A DNA stretch of 33,534 nt from NCBI GenBank assembly GCA_963798805.1, contig CAWCVC010000019.1, forward strand, positions 1 to 33,534, given 5' to 3'. Below are positions 1 through 8,311 of the stretch, one piece after another (the stretch's first letter is position 1; the number at the start of each line of letters is the position of its first letter). The notes under the pieces were generated by a model. It had not been told where the DNA came from. It saw only the letters and a program-made list of their open reading frames with translations, and searched no databases. The stretch is from CAVZCK01 sp963798805. Its GTDB lineage: Bacteria > Pseudomonadota > Alphaproteobacteria > Rhizobiales > Rhodomicrobiaceae. Made by a program: the position numbers and the translations under genes.

Positions 1-22
1 GGCCGGCATATTGGGGCGCTGA
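1..22 (+). CDS. C-terminal tail of LivH-type ABC permease (partial)
   Basis: A reading frame enters from the left edge and ends at TGA 20-22 with the residues AGILGR. It lies 4 bases before livM on the same strand. LivH normally precedes livM and often ends in a short glycine/leucine/arginine tail, so this is inferred from position to be the last residues of the partner permease. Six residues are too few to identify the protein alone. Confidence 0.4.
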
Positions 23-26
23 GCTC

Positions 27-968
27 ATGCGATCAGGTCCGTTCTTCCTCCTCGCGGTTCTCGTCGGCGCGGCGCTGTTCCTCGGGGCACGCGTAGCGGG
101 CAGCGATTATTTCTTCTTCGCCGGCTATGTCGTGCTGCAATTCGTGGTGCTCGCCACTGCCTGGAACATTCTCGGCGGCTATGCCGGCTATGTGAATTTC
201 GGCTCGGCAGCATTCTTTGCGCTTGGCGCCTACAGCACGGTCTTCTTCCATAAGACCTTTCCGCTCCCCATTCCGCTGCTTCTGCTGATCGGCGGCATGG
301 TGTCCGGCGCCGTCGGCCTCGGCATGGGCTATCTGACGCTGCGGCTGCGCGGGCCGTTCTTCGCCATCGGCACGCTGGCGCTCGCCGTGGTGCTTCAGAC
401 GCTGATCGTGAATTGGGACTATGTCGGCGGCTCGCGCGGCGCGTACGTCATCCGGCCGCGGGAGATCGCGGTGCTCGGCAGCTATGTGCAATATCTGTTC
501 CTGATCATGCTGGCGCTCGCTATCATCGCCGTGACCGCCGCCCGGATGATCGAGCGGTCGCGGCTCGGCATCGGCCTGACCGCGATCCGCGATGACGAGG
601 TCGCGGCTGAAGCGGCCGGCGTGCCGACCTTGCGGCTCAAGCTCATTGCCACTACCATCTCCGGTGCGCTGATGGGCATGGCCGGCGCACCCTTTCCCTA
701 TTATATCGGCTATGTCGAGCCGTCCTCCACATTCGGCCTGGCCTATGCGGTGAATGCCATCGCCATGCCGATGATCGGCGGCACGACGAGCTGGGCCGGA
801 CCGCTGATCGGCGCGGTGCTGCTCGGCAGCATCCAACAGGTCGCGACGGTGACGATCTCCTCGGCCGTCAATCTGCTGATCGTCGGTCTCCTGCTGATCG
901 GCTTCGTCATCGTCGCGCCGAACGGCATTGTCGGACTGATCCGTCCGCTGCGCGCGAGGGCTCATTGA
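27..968 (+). CDS. livM: Branched-chain amino acid/amide ABC transporter permease LivM
   Basis: This 313-residue polytopic inner-membrane protein forms, with LivH, the channel of a LIV-type (HAAT) ABC importer. Hydrophobic segments run through the whole length, and the first, after MRSGPFF, is a typical N-terminal anchor. The stretch AIRDDEVAAEAAGV near residue 190 is the cytoplasmic EAA-like loop that contacts the ATPases. The length fits the family (about 300-340). The ATG start lies 4 bases after the livH-like stop, and the gene ends in a TGATG overlap with livG, so translation is probably coupled. LIV systems import leucine/isoleucine/valine, urea, short amides or aromatic acids. The periplasmic binding protein is not in the window, so the substrate is unknown. 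Confidence 0.93.
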   Translation: MRSGPFFLLAVLVGAALFLGARVAGSDYFFFAGYVVLQFVVLATAWNILGGYAGYVNFGSAAFFALGAYSTVFFHKTFPLPIPLLLLIGGMVSGAVGLGMGYLTLRLRGPFFAIGTLALAVVLQTLIVNWDYVGGSRGAYVIRPREIAVLGSYVQYLFLIMLALAIIAVTAARMIERSRLGIGLTAIRDDEVAAEAAGVPTLRLKLIATTISGALMGMAGAPFPYYIGYVEPSSTFGLAYAVNAIAMPMIGGTTSWAGPLIGAVLLGSIQQVATVTISSAVNLLIVGLLLIGFVIVAPNGIVGLIRPLRARAH

Positions 969-1705
969 TGATCGCGCCGCTCCTTGAGGTTCACGGTCTT
1001 GGCAAGCGCTTCGGCGGCTTCGTGGCGCTGGACGGCATCGACCTGACGATTGCGCCAGGCGAGCGAGTTGGGCTGATCGGACCGAACGGCTCCGGCAAGA
1101 GCACTTTCGTCAACTGCCTATGCGGCACGCTCGCGAATGAGACAGGGACGGTGCATTTCGAAGGCCGCAACCTGAACGGCGTGCCGGCGCACAGCCGTAC
1201 CCACCTAGGCCTCGCCCGCAGCTTCCAGCTTCCGCGCCCCTTCACCAGCCTTACTGTCGCCGACAATGTGCGGGTGCCTTTGCTCTACACCGTGCAGCAC
1301 CGGTCGGGGCTGATCCACGCCAGCCACACGCTGGATGAACGCTGCGCCGAGCTGCTCGAGCTGGTCGGCCTCGCCGGGAAGGCGTGCAAATTCCCCGGCG
1401 ATCTGACACAAGTCGAAATGCGCAAGGCGGAACTCGCCCGCGCCATGGCGGCCGAGCCGAAGCTGCTGATCGCCGACGAGGTGATGGCTGGGCTCTCGGC
1501 CTCGGAGATCGAGGATATTCTGCGATTGCTGGTTCGCCTCAGCGAGGACGGTGTCACCATTATCCTGATCGAGCATATCATGCGCGCGGTAATGAGCTTC
1601 TCGCGCCGGCTTGTTGCCTTTGTTTCGGGGCGGAAGGTCGCCGACGGCGCGCCCGAAGAGGTGATCCGCAGCCCGGAAGTGGAGGGCGCCTATCTTGGGC
1701 AATAG
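968..1705 (+). CDS. livG: ABC transporter ATP-binding protein LivG
   Basis: This cytoplasmic ATPase of the LIV importer has 245 residues. The Walker A motif GPNGSGKST is at residues 38-46, the Q-loop is in RSFQLPRP (Q87), the Walker B end LLIADE is at 166-171, and the H-loop is H203 in IEHIMRA. The signature region is degenerate (LTQVEMRK, about 146-153, instead of LSGGQ). LivG proteins often vary here, and the partner LivF has a canonical signature. I chose ATG 968, which overlaps the livM stop as TGATG; a TTG at 965 would add one residue. The end overlaps livF by 11 bases, as expected for a tightly coupled livHMGF operon. Confidence 0.93.
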   Translation: MIAPLLEVHGLGKRFGGFVALDGIDLTIAPGERVGLIGPNGSGKSTFVNCLCGTLANETGTVHFEGRNLNGVPAHSRTHLGLARSFQLPRPFTSLTVADNVRVPLLYTVQHRSGLIHASHTLDERCAELLELVGLAGKACKFPGDLTQVEMRKAELARAMAAEPKLLIADEVMAGLSASEIEDILRLLVRLSEDGVTIILIEHIMRAVMSFSRRLVAFVSGRKVADGAPEEVIRSPEVEGAYLGQ

Positions 1706-2426
1706 GCTCACCATCGAGGGGATTCATGCCGCCTATGGCGCTGTGCGCGTTATCGAGGACGTATCGCTGCGCGTCGAGCCAGGCGAAACCGTTGCGCTGC
1801 TCGGCACCAACGGCAACGGCAAGAGCACGCTCATGAAATGCGTCATGGGCATGGTGCGGCCGAGCGCCGGGCGCATTACTGCCGAAATCGACGGGAAGAG
1901 CCATGATCTCATCGGGCGGACCACGGAGGAAATCGTCGATCTCGGCATTGCTCTCGTGCCCGAGGGGCGGCGGCTTTTCCCAAGGCTCAGCGTTGAGGAA
2001 AACCTTATGCTCGGCGCCTTCCGCCCGGTGGCACGGGCGGAAATCGGCAAGAATCTCGGCTTTTGCTATGAGATGTTCCCGCGCCTGAAGGAGAGGCGGC
2101 GACAGCTTGCCGGCAGCATGAGCGGCGGCGAGCAGCAGATGTTGGCGCTGGCTCGCGCGCTGATGCTGGCCCCCCGCATTCTGCTGATCGACGAGCCGTC
2201 GGTTGGCCTTGCCCCGATCCTCGTCAGCCGCACCATCGACGCGATCAAGGAGCTGCAAGAGAGCTATCATCTGACCGTGCTGATGGCGGAGCAGAACTTC
2301 ACTCAGGCCATCCGGATCGCCGACCGGGGCTATGTGATCGTGCATGGGCAGATCGCCTTCGAAGGACGGTCGGCGGCCGAGCTGAACAATAATGAGCTGG
2401 TGCGGAAGTTCTATCTCGGGCTGTGA
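1695..2426 (+). CDS. livF: ABC transporter ATP-binding protein LivF
   Basis: This is the second ATPase of the LIV importer, 243 residues. Walker A GTNGNGKST is at residues 37-45, the signature MSGGEQQ at about 142-148, and Walker B ILLIDEPSVGL at about 162-172. The family-typical AEQN replaces the H-loop histidine region. The start is a TTG at 1695 inside the end of livG; no in-frame ATG lies nearby upstream of the conserved N-terminus. It is the last gene of the plus-strand operon. Its stop is only about 30 bases from the stop of the convergent SDR gene, with no obvious terminator hairpin between them. Confidence 0.93.
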   Translation: MGNRLTIEGIHAAYGAVRVIEDVSLRVEPGETVALLGTNGNGKSTLMKCVMGMVRPSAGRITAEIDGKSHDLIGRTTEEIVDLGIALVPEGRRLFPRLSVEENLMLGAFRPVARAEIGKNLGFCYEMFPRLKERRRQLAGSMSGGEQQMLALARALMLAPRILLIDEPSVGLAPILVSRTIDAIKELQESYHLTVLMAEQNFTQAIRIADRGYVIVHGQIAFEGRSAAELNNNELVRKFYLGL

Positions 2427-2455
2427 GTGCTCCGGTAATGCATCGGCGACGCTTG

Positions 2456-3256
2456 TCAGTCGCAGCGCGCGATCATGCCGCCATCGACGACGATCTCGGT
2501 GCCGGTGATGAAGCGGGCTTCGTCTGAGGCGAGAAACAGCGCCGCGTTGGCGGTATCGCGGCCATCGCCCATGAAGCCGAGCGGAATGCGCGCCAGACGG
2601 TCCTTCAAGAGCTGCTCGACATCTCCGCCCGCCCGCTGACCGGCAAGCCGCGCCTCGACCATCGGGGTGTGAAGTTGGCCGGGAACCACCGTGTTCACCC
2701 TGATGCCGCGAGGGGCATATTCGACCGCGACGACGCGCGAGAACTGGATTACGCCGGCCTTGGTGGCCGCGTAAGCGGATTGCGCAGCGCCGGTCCAGCG
2801 CAGGCCGGAGGTGGAGGCGGTGTTGACGATTGCGCCGCGACCTTGCGCGGCCATATGCGGCAGGACGTGCCGGCAGGTCAGATAGACGCTGGTCAGATTG
2901 AATTTGACCTGCCGCTCCCAGGTCGCCTCGTCCATTTCGACCGGCCCGCCCTTGGCCGAGCCGCCGATATTGTTGACCAGCACGTCGATGCGGCCAAAAC
3001 GCGCGATGCAGGCGTCGGCCATGCGCCTGGCCGCATCGGTCTCGGTGACATCGCAGAGATAGGGTTCGATGTCGCCTCCGGCGGCGCGCGTGCGTTCGAG
3101 CGTCTCTTCGAGCGTCTCGGCCTTGAGATCGACGGCGAAGATCTTGGCGCCCTCCTCGGCAAAGCGCACCGCCGCGGCGCGGCCGTTGCCCCAGCCCGGG
3201 CCGACACATCCCGCGCCGGTGATGATCGCCACCCTATCCTGCAATCGTCCCGCCAT
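2456..3256 (-). CDS. SDR family NAD(P)-dependent oxidoreductase
   Basis: This is a classical short-chain dehydrogenase of 266 residues. The nucleotide-binding glycine motif is extended, TGAGCVGPGWGNG at about residues 13-25. NNIG is at about 95-98, a catalytic Asn at about 120, Ser in TASTSG at about 148-150, and YAATK gives Tyr162/Lys166. The C-terminus GGMIA is typical. ATG 3256 is preferred because AAGGAGGAG lies about 8 bases upstream; a TTG at 3262 would sit on top of that ribosome site. It is the last gene of the minus-strand TRAP/lactonase operon, about 13 bases after the LigI-like gene. It probably oxidises a hydroxylated intermediate of that pathway, but the substrate cannot be read from the sequence. 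Confidence 0.9.
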   Translation of the reverse strand: MAGRLQDRVAIITGAGCVGPGWGNGRAAAVRFAEEGAKIFAVDLKAETLEETLERTRAAGGDIEPYLCDVTETDAARRMADACIARFGRIDVLVNNIGGSAKGGPVEMDEATWERQVKFNLTSVYLTCRHVLPHMAAQGRGAIVNTASTSGLRWTGAAQSAYAATKAGVIQFSRVVAVEYAPRGIRVNTVVPGQLHTPMVEARLAGQRAGGDVEQLLKDRLARIPLGFMGDGRDTANAALFLASDEARFITGTEIVVDGGMIARCD

Positions 3257-3269
3257 GGTCAACTCCTCC

Positions 3270-4142
3270 TTAGGCCGTGAACCGATAGAGCGTCATCGGA
3301 TTATCGACGAGCAGCGCACGCAAATGCGACTCGCTTGGTGCGATCTCCGGCAGAAGGTCGACGAGAACGCCGTCGTCCGGGGGATCGGCGCGGAAATTCG
3401 GGTGCGGCCAGTCGGTGCCCCAGAGCACGCGGTCCGGATAGGTTTCGACCAGCTCGCGGGCGAAGGGGATCGCATCGGCATAGGGGGCATCCTGGCGCGA
3501 GGCCCGCTCGCAGCCGCTGACCTTGACCCAGATATGCCGGTTTTCGAGTAGCTTCATCAGGGCGGCGAAGGGCTTCTGCCCAAGGCCCCGAGAAGCGTCG
3601 ATCCGGCCCATATGATCGATGACGACGGGCAGCGGCAGCGCGCGCAGCATCCCCGCCATCTCCTCGATTAGCCCGCTCTCCATATGGATCAGCAGATGCC
3701 AGCCGAACGGCGCGAGCCGTGCGGCAAGGCTTTGAAGTTCGTCCGGCCGCGCGCCGGGCGTGAGGTGGGCCATATAGTTGAAGCGGATGCCGCGAAATCC
3801 CCGGCCGTTGAGCCGGAGGATCTCGGCATCGGCAACGCCGGGGGGACAGAGCGCCACCCCGAGATAGCGGCCTGGCCGGGCGACGATGGCGTCCGCGGTC
3901 ACCGAATTGTCGAAGCCGTGGCAGCCAGATTGCACGATGACGCAGCGCTCGATGCCGAGCATATCGTGGCGAGCGAACAGCTTCTCCTTCGGCGCCTCGC
4001 CGGGACGAAATTTCGCCCCGGGCGCATAGGGGAATTGATCGGTCGGCCCGAAGACATGGCAATGCGTATCGCAGGCGCCTTTGGGCAGCGTGAATTTCGG
4101 CTTGCTCGGGTTCGGAAGAAAAGTCTGCTTTCCGTTGCTCAT
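3270..4142 (-). CDS. LigI-like amidohydrolase (2-pyrone-4,6-dicarboxylate lactonase family)
   Basis: This 290-residue TIM-barrel metal hydrolase resembles LigI, the 2-pyrone-4,6-dicarboxylate (PDC) lactonase of protocatechuate 4,5-cleavage. Visible matches in order are ACDTHCHVFGP (HxH, H27/H29), the GIRFNY strand at about 118-123, VIDHMGR (H177) and WGTDWPHPN (D244, H247). The length equals that of LigI. The wider family includes lactonases of other organic acids, so PDC itself is not assured. It lies between a carboxymuconolactone-decarboxylase-like gene and an SDR in an operon led by a TRAP transporter. That fits uptake of a carboxylate followed by lactone opening. The ATG has only a weak AGAAGG upstream. 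Confidence 0.85.
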   Translation of the reverse strand: MSNGKQTFLPNPSKPKFTLPKGACDTHCHVFGPTDQFPYAPGAKFRPGEAPKEKLFARHDMLGIERCVIVQSGCHGFDNSVTADAIVARPGRYLGVALCPPGVADAEILRLNGRGFRGIRFNYMAHLTPGARPDELQSLAARLAPFGWHLLIHMESGLIEEMAGMLRALPLPVVIDHMGRIDASRGLGQKPFAALMKLLENRHIWVKVSGCERASRQDAPYADAIPFARELVETYPDRVLWGTDWPHPNFRADPPDDGVLVDLLPEIAPSESHLRALLVDNPMTLYRFTA

Positions 4143-4167
4143 GGCGGCCTTCTGATTCTCGGCGTCG

Positions 4168-4716
4168 TCAGTCGAGTTCGCGCGCCTCCGGCTTCGGTGG
4201 ATCGAGGTCGAAAACGGTGAGCGTCATCGAGATCAGCGCGTAATAGCCGACAATACCGGTCAGATCGACGACGCCGCCCTCGCCGAGCAGCTTGGTCGCG
4301 CGGTCGTAGAGCGCCTGCGGCATTGCGCGGTCCCGTTGCAGGCTAAGCGCGAAGTCATAGACCAGCTTTTCATCCTCCTGCTCGAAGGACGGCGTCTCCC
4401 GCGTGCGGATGGCTTCGATGGCTGCGGGCGCGATGCCCGCCTCGATGGCGATCGGTTTATGCGCCTGCCATTCATATTCAGCGCGCCAGACGCGGGCGGA
4501 GACCAGAATGGCGAGCTCGGAAAGCCGTGGCGGCAGCGAGGTGCCGTAGCGGCAATAGGCACCGAGCGCCTGCGCCGTGTCGGCAAGGTCCGGCTGGTGC
4601 AGCCAGATCGCCAGCGGGCCGCGCACGCCTTTTCTCGGGCCCGCGACAATCGCGTCATGGACTTCCTTCTGGCGGGGCGAGAGCGCGGCGGGATCGGGCG
4701 GTGCAAGACGGGTCAT
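4168..4716 (-). CDS. Carboxymuconolactone decarboxylase (CMD) family protein
   Basis: This is a small helical protein of 182 residues. The stretch PPRLSELAILVSARVW, then EYEWQAHKPIAIEAGI and an FALSLQRD helix, is the usual CMD-domain layout. There is no CxxC redox pair, so it is not an AhpD-type peroxidase. It is closer to the decarboxylase or unknown-function branch. The start is ATG 4716, which overlaps the stop of the upstream GST-like gene as TGATG; AGGAG lies 8 bases upstream. Beside a LigI-like lactonase it may process a cyclic or lactone carboxylate, but CMD-family proteins have diverse roles and this is inference. Confidence 0.83.
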   Translation of the reverse strand: MTRLAPPDPAALSPRQKEVHDAIVAGPRKGVRGPLAIWLHQPDLADTAQALGAYCRYGTSLPPRLSELAILVSARVWRAEYEWQAHKPIAIEAGIAPAAIEAIRTRETPSFEQEDEKLVYDFALSLQRDRAMPQALYDRATKLLGEGGVVDLTGIVGYYALISMTLTVFDLDPPKPEARELD

Positions 4717-5243
4717 CACGGAATCTCCTGGAGCGGATCGGTCCTAAGGAAAGCAGGCTGGTGGACGGCAAAGCTGTCGAGCCAGTAGACGAGCCAGCTA
4801 TGATTATCGCGCCACTCGACCGGCTTGCGCCAGTCGAGATAGCCGAGTGCGCAGGCCAAGCTGATCGAGACGATGTTGGTGACGTCTGGGCGTATCGGTT
4901 CGCGCTCGAACACGGCGCGTGTCAGCGCCTCATAGCGCTCCATGCCCTCGCGCGGGATCAGCATGTGCTCGCCGCTGAGGCTGTCCAGATATTCCATGAT
5001 GACGCGGCTGTCATAGAGCGCGGTGCCGTCTTTCAGGATCAGGCAGGGCATCTTACCGAGCGGGTTCTGGGTACGCAGCGTGTCCTGCTCGTTGAGCGTG
5101 TCAGCCGGGACGATTCTGATTGCGTCGCTGAGCCCGAGCGCATGAGCGGCGATGCGTACCTTGCGCCCGAAAGGCGAGGTCTTCGTGGAGCGCAGCGTTA
5201 TCTCAGCAGCGTCGTCCGGCCATGCAATAGGCGAATCATTCAT
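4716..5243 (-). CDS. Glutathione S-transferase-like protein with shortened C-terminal domain
   Basis: The N-terminal thioredoxin-like GST domain is clear: SPFGRKVRIAA (about residues 23-33), the cis-proline region NPLGKMPCLIL (60-70) and the glutathione-binding ALYDSRVIMEYLD (75-87). The helical C-terminal domain is short. The chain goes directly from MERYEALTRA (about 101-110) to the late-helix motif SISLACALGYLDWR (about 126-139), so roughly 35-50 residues usual in between are missing. The total is 175 residues instead of about 200-220. ATG 5243 is chosen; a GTG at 5255 overlapping the dctM stop is possible. If active it could isomerise or conjugate a pathway intermediate. The internal deletion makes activity doubtful. 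Confidence 0.75.
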   Translation of the reverse strand: MNDSPIAWPDDAAEITLRSTKTSPFGRKVRIAAHALGLSDAIRIVPADTLNEQDTLRTQNPLGKMPCLILKDGTALYDSRVIMEYLDSLSGEHMLIPREGMERYEALTRAVFEREPIRPDVTNIVSISLACALGYLDWRKPVEWRDNHSWLVYWLDSFAVHQPAFLRTDPLQEIP

Positions 5244-5251
5244 GACGGGAG

Positions 5252-6562
5252 TCACTTCATGGTTTGCGGCAGATAGAGCGCCATCTGCGGAAAGGCGCAG
5301 AGCAGAACCAGCATGATGAGGCCGGCGAGCACATAGGGTATGAGCCCACTGAACACGTCCTCCAGCTCGATGCGCCCCTCCGAAGCGGCCTGCACGACGA
5401 AGCAGTTGATGCCGACCGGCGGCGTCACCGCGCCGATCTCGGCGAGTAGCACGACGAAGACGCCGAACCAGATCGGATCGAAGCCGAGTTTCAGCATGAC
5501 GGGATGGCTGATCGGCAGGCTGATGGCGAGAAGCGCGGGGGCATCCATCAGCATGCCGAGAATGAGGTAGATTACGACGACGATCAGCACGATCACCCAG
5601 CGGTTCACATCCAGGCTCATCAGCGAGCCGCCGATCGCATTGGCGACGCCGCTCAAGGCGAGGAACTTCGAGAACACCAGCGCCGAGATGATGATGGCGA
5701 AGATCATCGCCGAGGTGCGAACCGTATCGAGCAGCATCTGTGTCAGGTTGAGAGCGGCGATGCCGCGCCGCCTGATGATGGCAAGGATGAAGGTGAGCGC
5801 CGCGCCGATGGCGCCGGCCTCGGTCGGCGTGAAGACACCGAGATAGAGGCCGGAGATGATGCCGCCGATAACGAGGACGAGCGGTCCGGCAAGGCGCAGC
5901 GAGTAGATCTTCTCGGCGAGGGTGAATTGCGACGTCGCCAGCGGTGCGAGTTTGGGATTGCGGGCGACGGTGAGGTAGGTGGCGAGGCAGAGGATGACGG
6001 CGAAGACGATGCCGGGAATGATGCCGGCGACCAGGAGGCCGCCGATGCTGGAATCCGTGAGAATGCCGTAGACCACCATCAGCGCGCTCGGTGGGATCAT
6101 CACCGCGAGCGTTCCGGCGATGGCGATCGAGGCCGAGGCGAGGCGCTTGTCATAGCCGCGCTCGAGCATCTGCGGCAGGGCCAGCTTGGTGAACACGGTG
6201 GCCGTGCCGACGCTGGAGCCGGAGGCTGCGCCAAAGGCCGCCGCGCCAATGGTCGTTGAGATGGCGAGGCCGCCGCGGAGATTGCCGAGCCATTTCGTGC
6301 TGGCCTCGAACAGGTCCTCGCCGAGCCCGGCCTGCATGGCGAAATAGCCCATCAGCAGGAACAGCGGGATGACGCTGAAATGGAAGCTGTGGGTGGTATC
6401 GTAGAACACCGTGCTGAGGATCGAGGTCGAGGCCGTCAGCCCGGCAATCGCGGTGAGGCCCACCGCGCCGACCAGGCCGAGCGCCACCATGATGTTGACG
6501 CCGAGCAGGATGGCGGCGAACAGCCCGGCGACGCCGATAAGCCCGATTTCGAGCCCGCCCAT
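5252..6562 (-). CDS. dctM: TRAP transporter large permease DctM
   Basis: This is the 436-residue large membrane subunit of a TRAP transporter, with about 11-12 hydrophobic segments over its whole length. Family stretches include PLFLLMGYFA, AAAFGAASGSSVGTA, the MIPPSALMVVYG loop and FTPTEAGAIGA. It couples sodium-driven uptake to the periplasmic DctP protein. ATG 6562 is chosen because it overlaps the dctQ stop as TGATG and has GGAGGAG just upstream. A longer in-frame extension to 6718 runs through dctQ in another frame and is not protein-like. It is the third gene of the minus-strand operon. Confidence 0.92.
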   Translation of the reverse strand: MGGLEIGLIGVAGLFAAILLGVNIMVALGLVGAVGLTAIAGLTASTSILSTVFYDTTHSFHFSVIPLFLLMGYFAMQAGLGEDLFEASTKWLGNLRGGLAISTTIGAAAFGAASGSSVGTATVFTKLALPQMLERGYDKRLASASIAIAGTLAVMIPPSALMVVYGILTDSSIGGLLVAGIIPGIVFAVILCLATYLTVARNPKLAPLATSQFTLAEKIYSLRLAGPLVLVIGGIISGLYLGVFTPTEAGAIGAALTFILAIIRRRGIAALNLTQMLLDTVRTSAMIFAIIISALVFSKFLALSGVANAIGGSLMSLDVNRWVIVLIVVVIYLILGMLMDAPALLAISLPISHPVMLKLGFDPIWFGVFVVLLAEIGAVTPPVGINCFVVQAASEGRIELEDVFSGLIPYVLAGLIMLVLLCAFPQMALYLPQTMK

Positions 6563-7095
6563 CACATCTCCTCCACGCCGGTCGCCAGATCGCTCTCGTG
6601 CCGGTCCTGGCCGAGTGTCACCGCGATCGCATCGAGCAGAAACTGGATGGTGAGCAGAGCCAGCCCGGCGACGATGACGAATTTCACCGGATAGAGCGGA
6701 AACTGGATCGTGCCCCATTCATGCTCGTCCATCGCCCAGGATTTCATGGCGAAACCCCAGGCCGCATAGGTGCACCAGGCGAAGAAGATCACTCCGAGGA
6801 GCATCGCAGCGAGCTTGGCGATGCGGCGCGAGGGGGCTGGCAGGTGCTTGACGAGTATTAGAACGCGGACATGGCCACCTTCATATTGCGTCAGAGCAAG
6901 GGAGAGGAAAATCAGGACGGTCAAGAGAGATTCGGTGATTTCCAGCGTGCCTGCAATCGGCGCGTTGAACAGAAAGCGCAAAAGCGCGTTGGCGACGACG
7001 AGAAGCATCATGAGGAAAACCATGGCCCCGGCCATGAGGCCGCAGGCGAGCAGCAGCGTGCCGAACCAGCTTTGGATGCGCGCGAATGCAGACAT
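6562..7095 (-). CDS. dctQ: TRAP transporter small permease DctQ
   Basis: This 177-residue protein with four predicted transmembrane helices is the small TRAP subunit that scaffolds DctM. Features are an N-terminal helix LLLACGLMAGAMVF, the motif ANALLRFLFNAPIAGTLEI, the TQYEGGHVRV loop that is characteristic of DctQ, and two C-terminal helices. ATG 7095 (MSAFARIQSW) is preferred over an upstream start at 7146, because family members begin here. It lies about 100 bases after dctP and overlaps dctM by one base. Order and spacing match a standard dctPQM operon. Confidence 0.9.
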   Translation of the reverse strand: MSAFARIQSWFGTLLLACGLMAGAMVFLMMLLVVANALLRFLFNAPIAGTLEITESLLTVLIFLSLALTQYEGGHVRVLILVKHLPAPSRRIAKLAAMLLGVIFFAWCTYAAWGFAMKSWAMDEHEWGTIQFPLYPVKFVIVAGLALLTIQFLLDAIAVTLGQDRHESDLATGVEEM

Positions 7096-7196
7096 CGTTA
7101 CTCTCGACGCTAAAGGAAGGCGGATGCGCCATTGGAGGCGAAGCAACGGATCAGCGTCGCCGCGGCATGCGTGGATCGCGACGACGCGTTTCGCTC

Positions 7197-8213
7197 CTAT
7201 TGGAGCTTGGCAACGATCTCATCGGCGGGAACGCCGAGGGCCTTCGCCTTGCTGATCCACTGCTGGCGCACTGCCTGCACCTTCGGGTTTTTGATCAGTT
7301 CGGACAGGTCGGTCTTCGGGAACGGCACGACCGTCACGCCCATGGTCTTCCATTTCTCCATGACGGTGTGAGCGTCGTCGTCGAGCATCTTCACATAGGT
7401 CGTCAGATAATCCTTGCCGAGCTGGTCGACCACGGCGCGGGTCTCGGCGTCCATCTTGTTGTAGCTGTCGAGGTTCATAGCGACCAGATGGCCGAAGGAG
7501 GCGCCGAACTGGAACGTCATGTAGTATTTGGCGACCTCGTCATATTTCCAGCCGCGGGCGAGCGCCGGGCCGATCGGCGAGCAGTCGAGAATGTTGCGGG
7601 CGAGCGCGTCATAGCCCTCGGCCGAGCTCATCGACACGGGCGTCGCTCCGAGCGCCTCGATGATCGCAGGATAGGCGAAGCCATAGCTGCGGATCCTGAG
7701 CCCCTTGAACTCGGCGAGCGACTTGACCGGCTTGGTGCAGATCAGCCCGTAATCCTCCAGCGGCCGGTAGGCGACCGCCTTCAAATTGGCGTTCGCCAGC
7801 TCTTTCTCGAACTGCGGGTATTTCTTGTGCCATTCCATCATCAATTCGCCGATCTGCATCGGTGAATTGGGCTGCGGAATGAAGAAGCCGACCGCATTGT
7901 TCAGCGGGAACTTGTCAGGGAAATAGGGGGTGATGATGTCGCCGAAATCGCCGACGCCGGCGCCGAGCGCATCCGGGATTTCGCCGGTCTTGGCGACGCT
8001 GCCGCCCCAGTACACCTCGATCTGGTGCTTGCCGCCGGTGCGCTTCTTGAACTCGTCGACATACCACACCGTCGATCGCGTCTGGGCATCGCCCGCCGCC
8101 TGCGGCTTGAAGGTGATCCATTTATAGGTGGTGGCATCGGCGCTTTGCGGTGCGATTGCCCCAAGCGCAAGGCTGATAAGCGCCGCCGAGGCGGCCCCGA
8201 ATATCGTCTTCAT
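7197..8213 (-). CDS. dctP: TRAP transporter substrate-binding protein DctP
   Basis: This is the periplasmic binding protein of the TRAP system, 338 residues. It has a Sec signal peptide (MKTIFGAASAALISLALG, likely cut after QSADA at about residue 27). The mature protein contains the usual WYVDEFKKRTGGK helix, WGGSVAKTGEIPDAL, and the ligand-arginine region KGLRIRSYG that clamps a carboxylate. GGGAGGAG lies directly before the ATG. It is the first gene of a seven-gene minus-strand operon that also encodes GST-, CMD- and LigI-like enzymes. The ligand is therefore likely an organic acid taken up for that pathway. Confidence 0.92.
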   Translation of the reverse strand: MKTIFGAASAALISLALGAIAPQSADATTYKWITFKPQAAGDAQTRSTVWYVDEFKKRTGGKHQIEVYWGGSVAKTGEIPDALGAGVGDFGDIITPYFPDKFPLNNAVGFFIPQPNSPMQIGELMMEWHKKYPQFEKELANANLKAVAYRPLEDYGLICTKPVKSLAEFKGLRIRSYGFAYPAIIEALGATPVSMSSAEGYDALARNILDCSPIGPALARGWKYDEVAKYYMTFQFGASFGHLVAMNLDSYNKMDAETRAVVDQLGKDYLTTYVKMLDDDAHTVMEKWKTMGVTVVPFPKTDLSELIKNPKVQAVRQQWISKAKALGVPADEIVAKLQ

Positions 8214-8286
8214 CGTCTCCTCCCGAAATTTTTGTGTCTTGATTAGGCATTCCGGTCATTCAAATTAACCGCGAACGCAGCCATTA

Positions 8287-8306
8287 ATGAAATACAATTG
8301 ATTCAT
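8287..8306. promoter_or_regulatory. Candidate LysR-type binding palindrome upstream of dctP
   Basis: The arms ATGAA (8287-8291) and TTCAT (8302-8306) are perfect inverted repeats around an AT-rich centre. The site lies about 75 bases upstream of the dctP start and downstream of the LysR remnant. The symmetry fits a loose T-N11-A LysR box. Its use as an operator is inferred, and the neighbouring regulator is broken. Confidence 0.3.
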
Positions 8307-8311
8307 GGTTC

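Noticed and set aside
1578..3209. 543-residue minus-strand open frame over livF and the SDR
   Set aside because: An out-of-frame shadow of a GC-rich region; it crosses two real genes and has no protein-like pattern.
6563..6718. N-terminal extension of DctM
   Set aside because: The extra 52 residues are arginine-rich and run out of frame through dctQ; the TGATG overlap at 6562 with a good ribosome site gives the true start.
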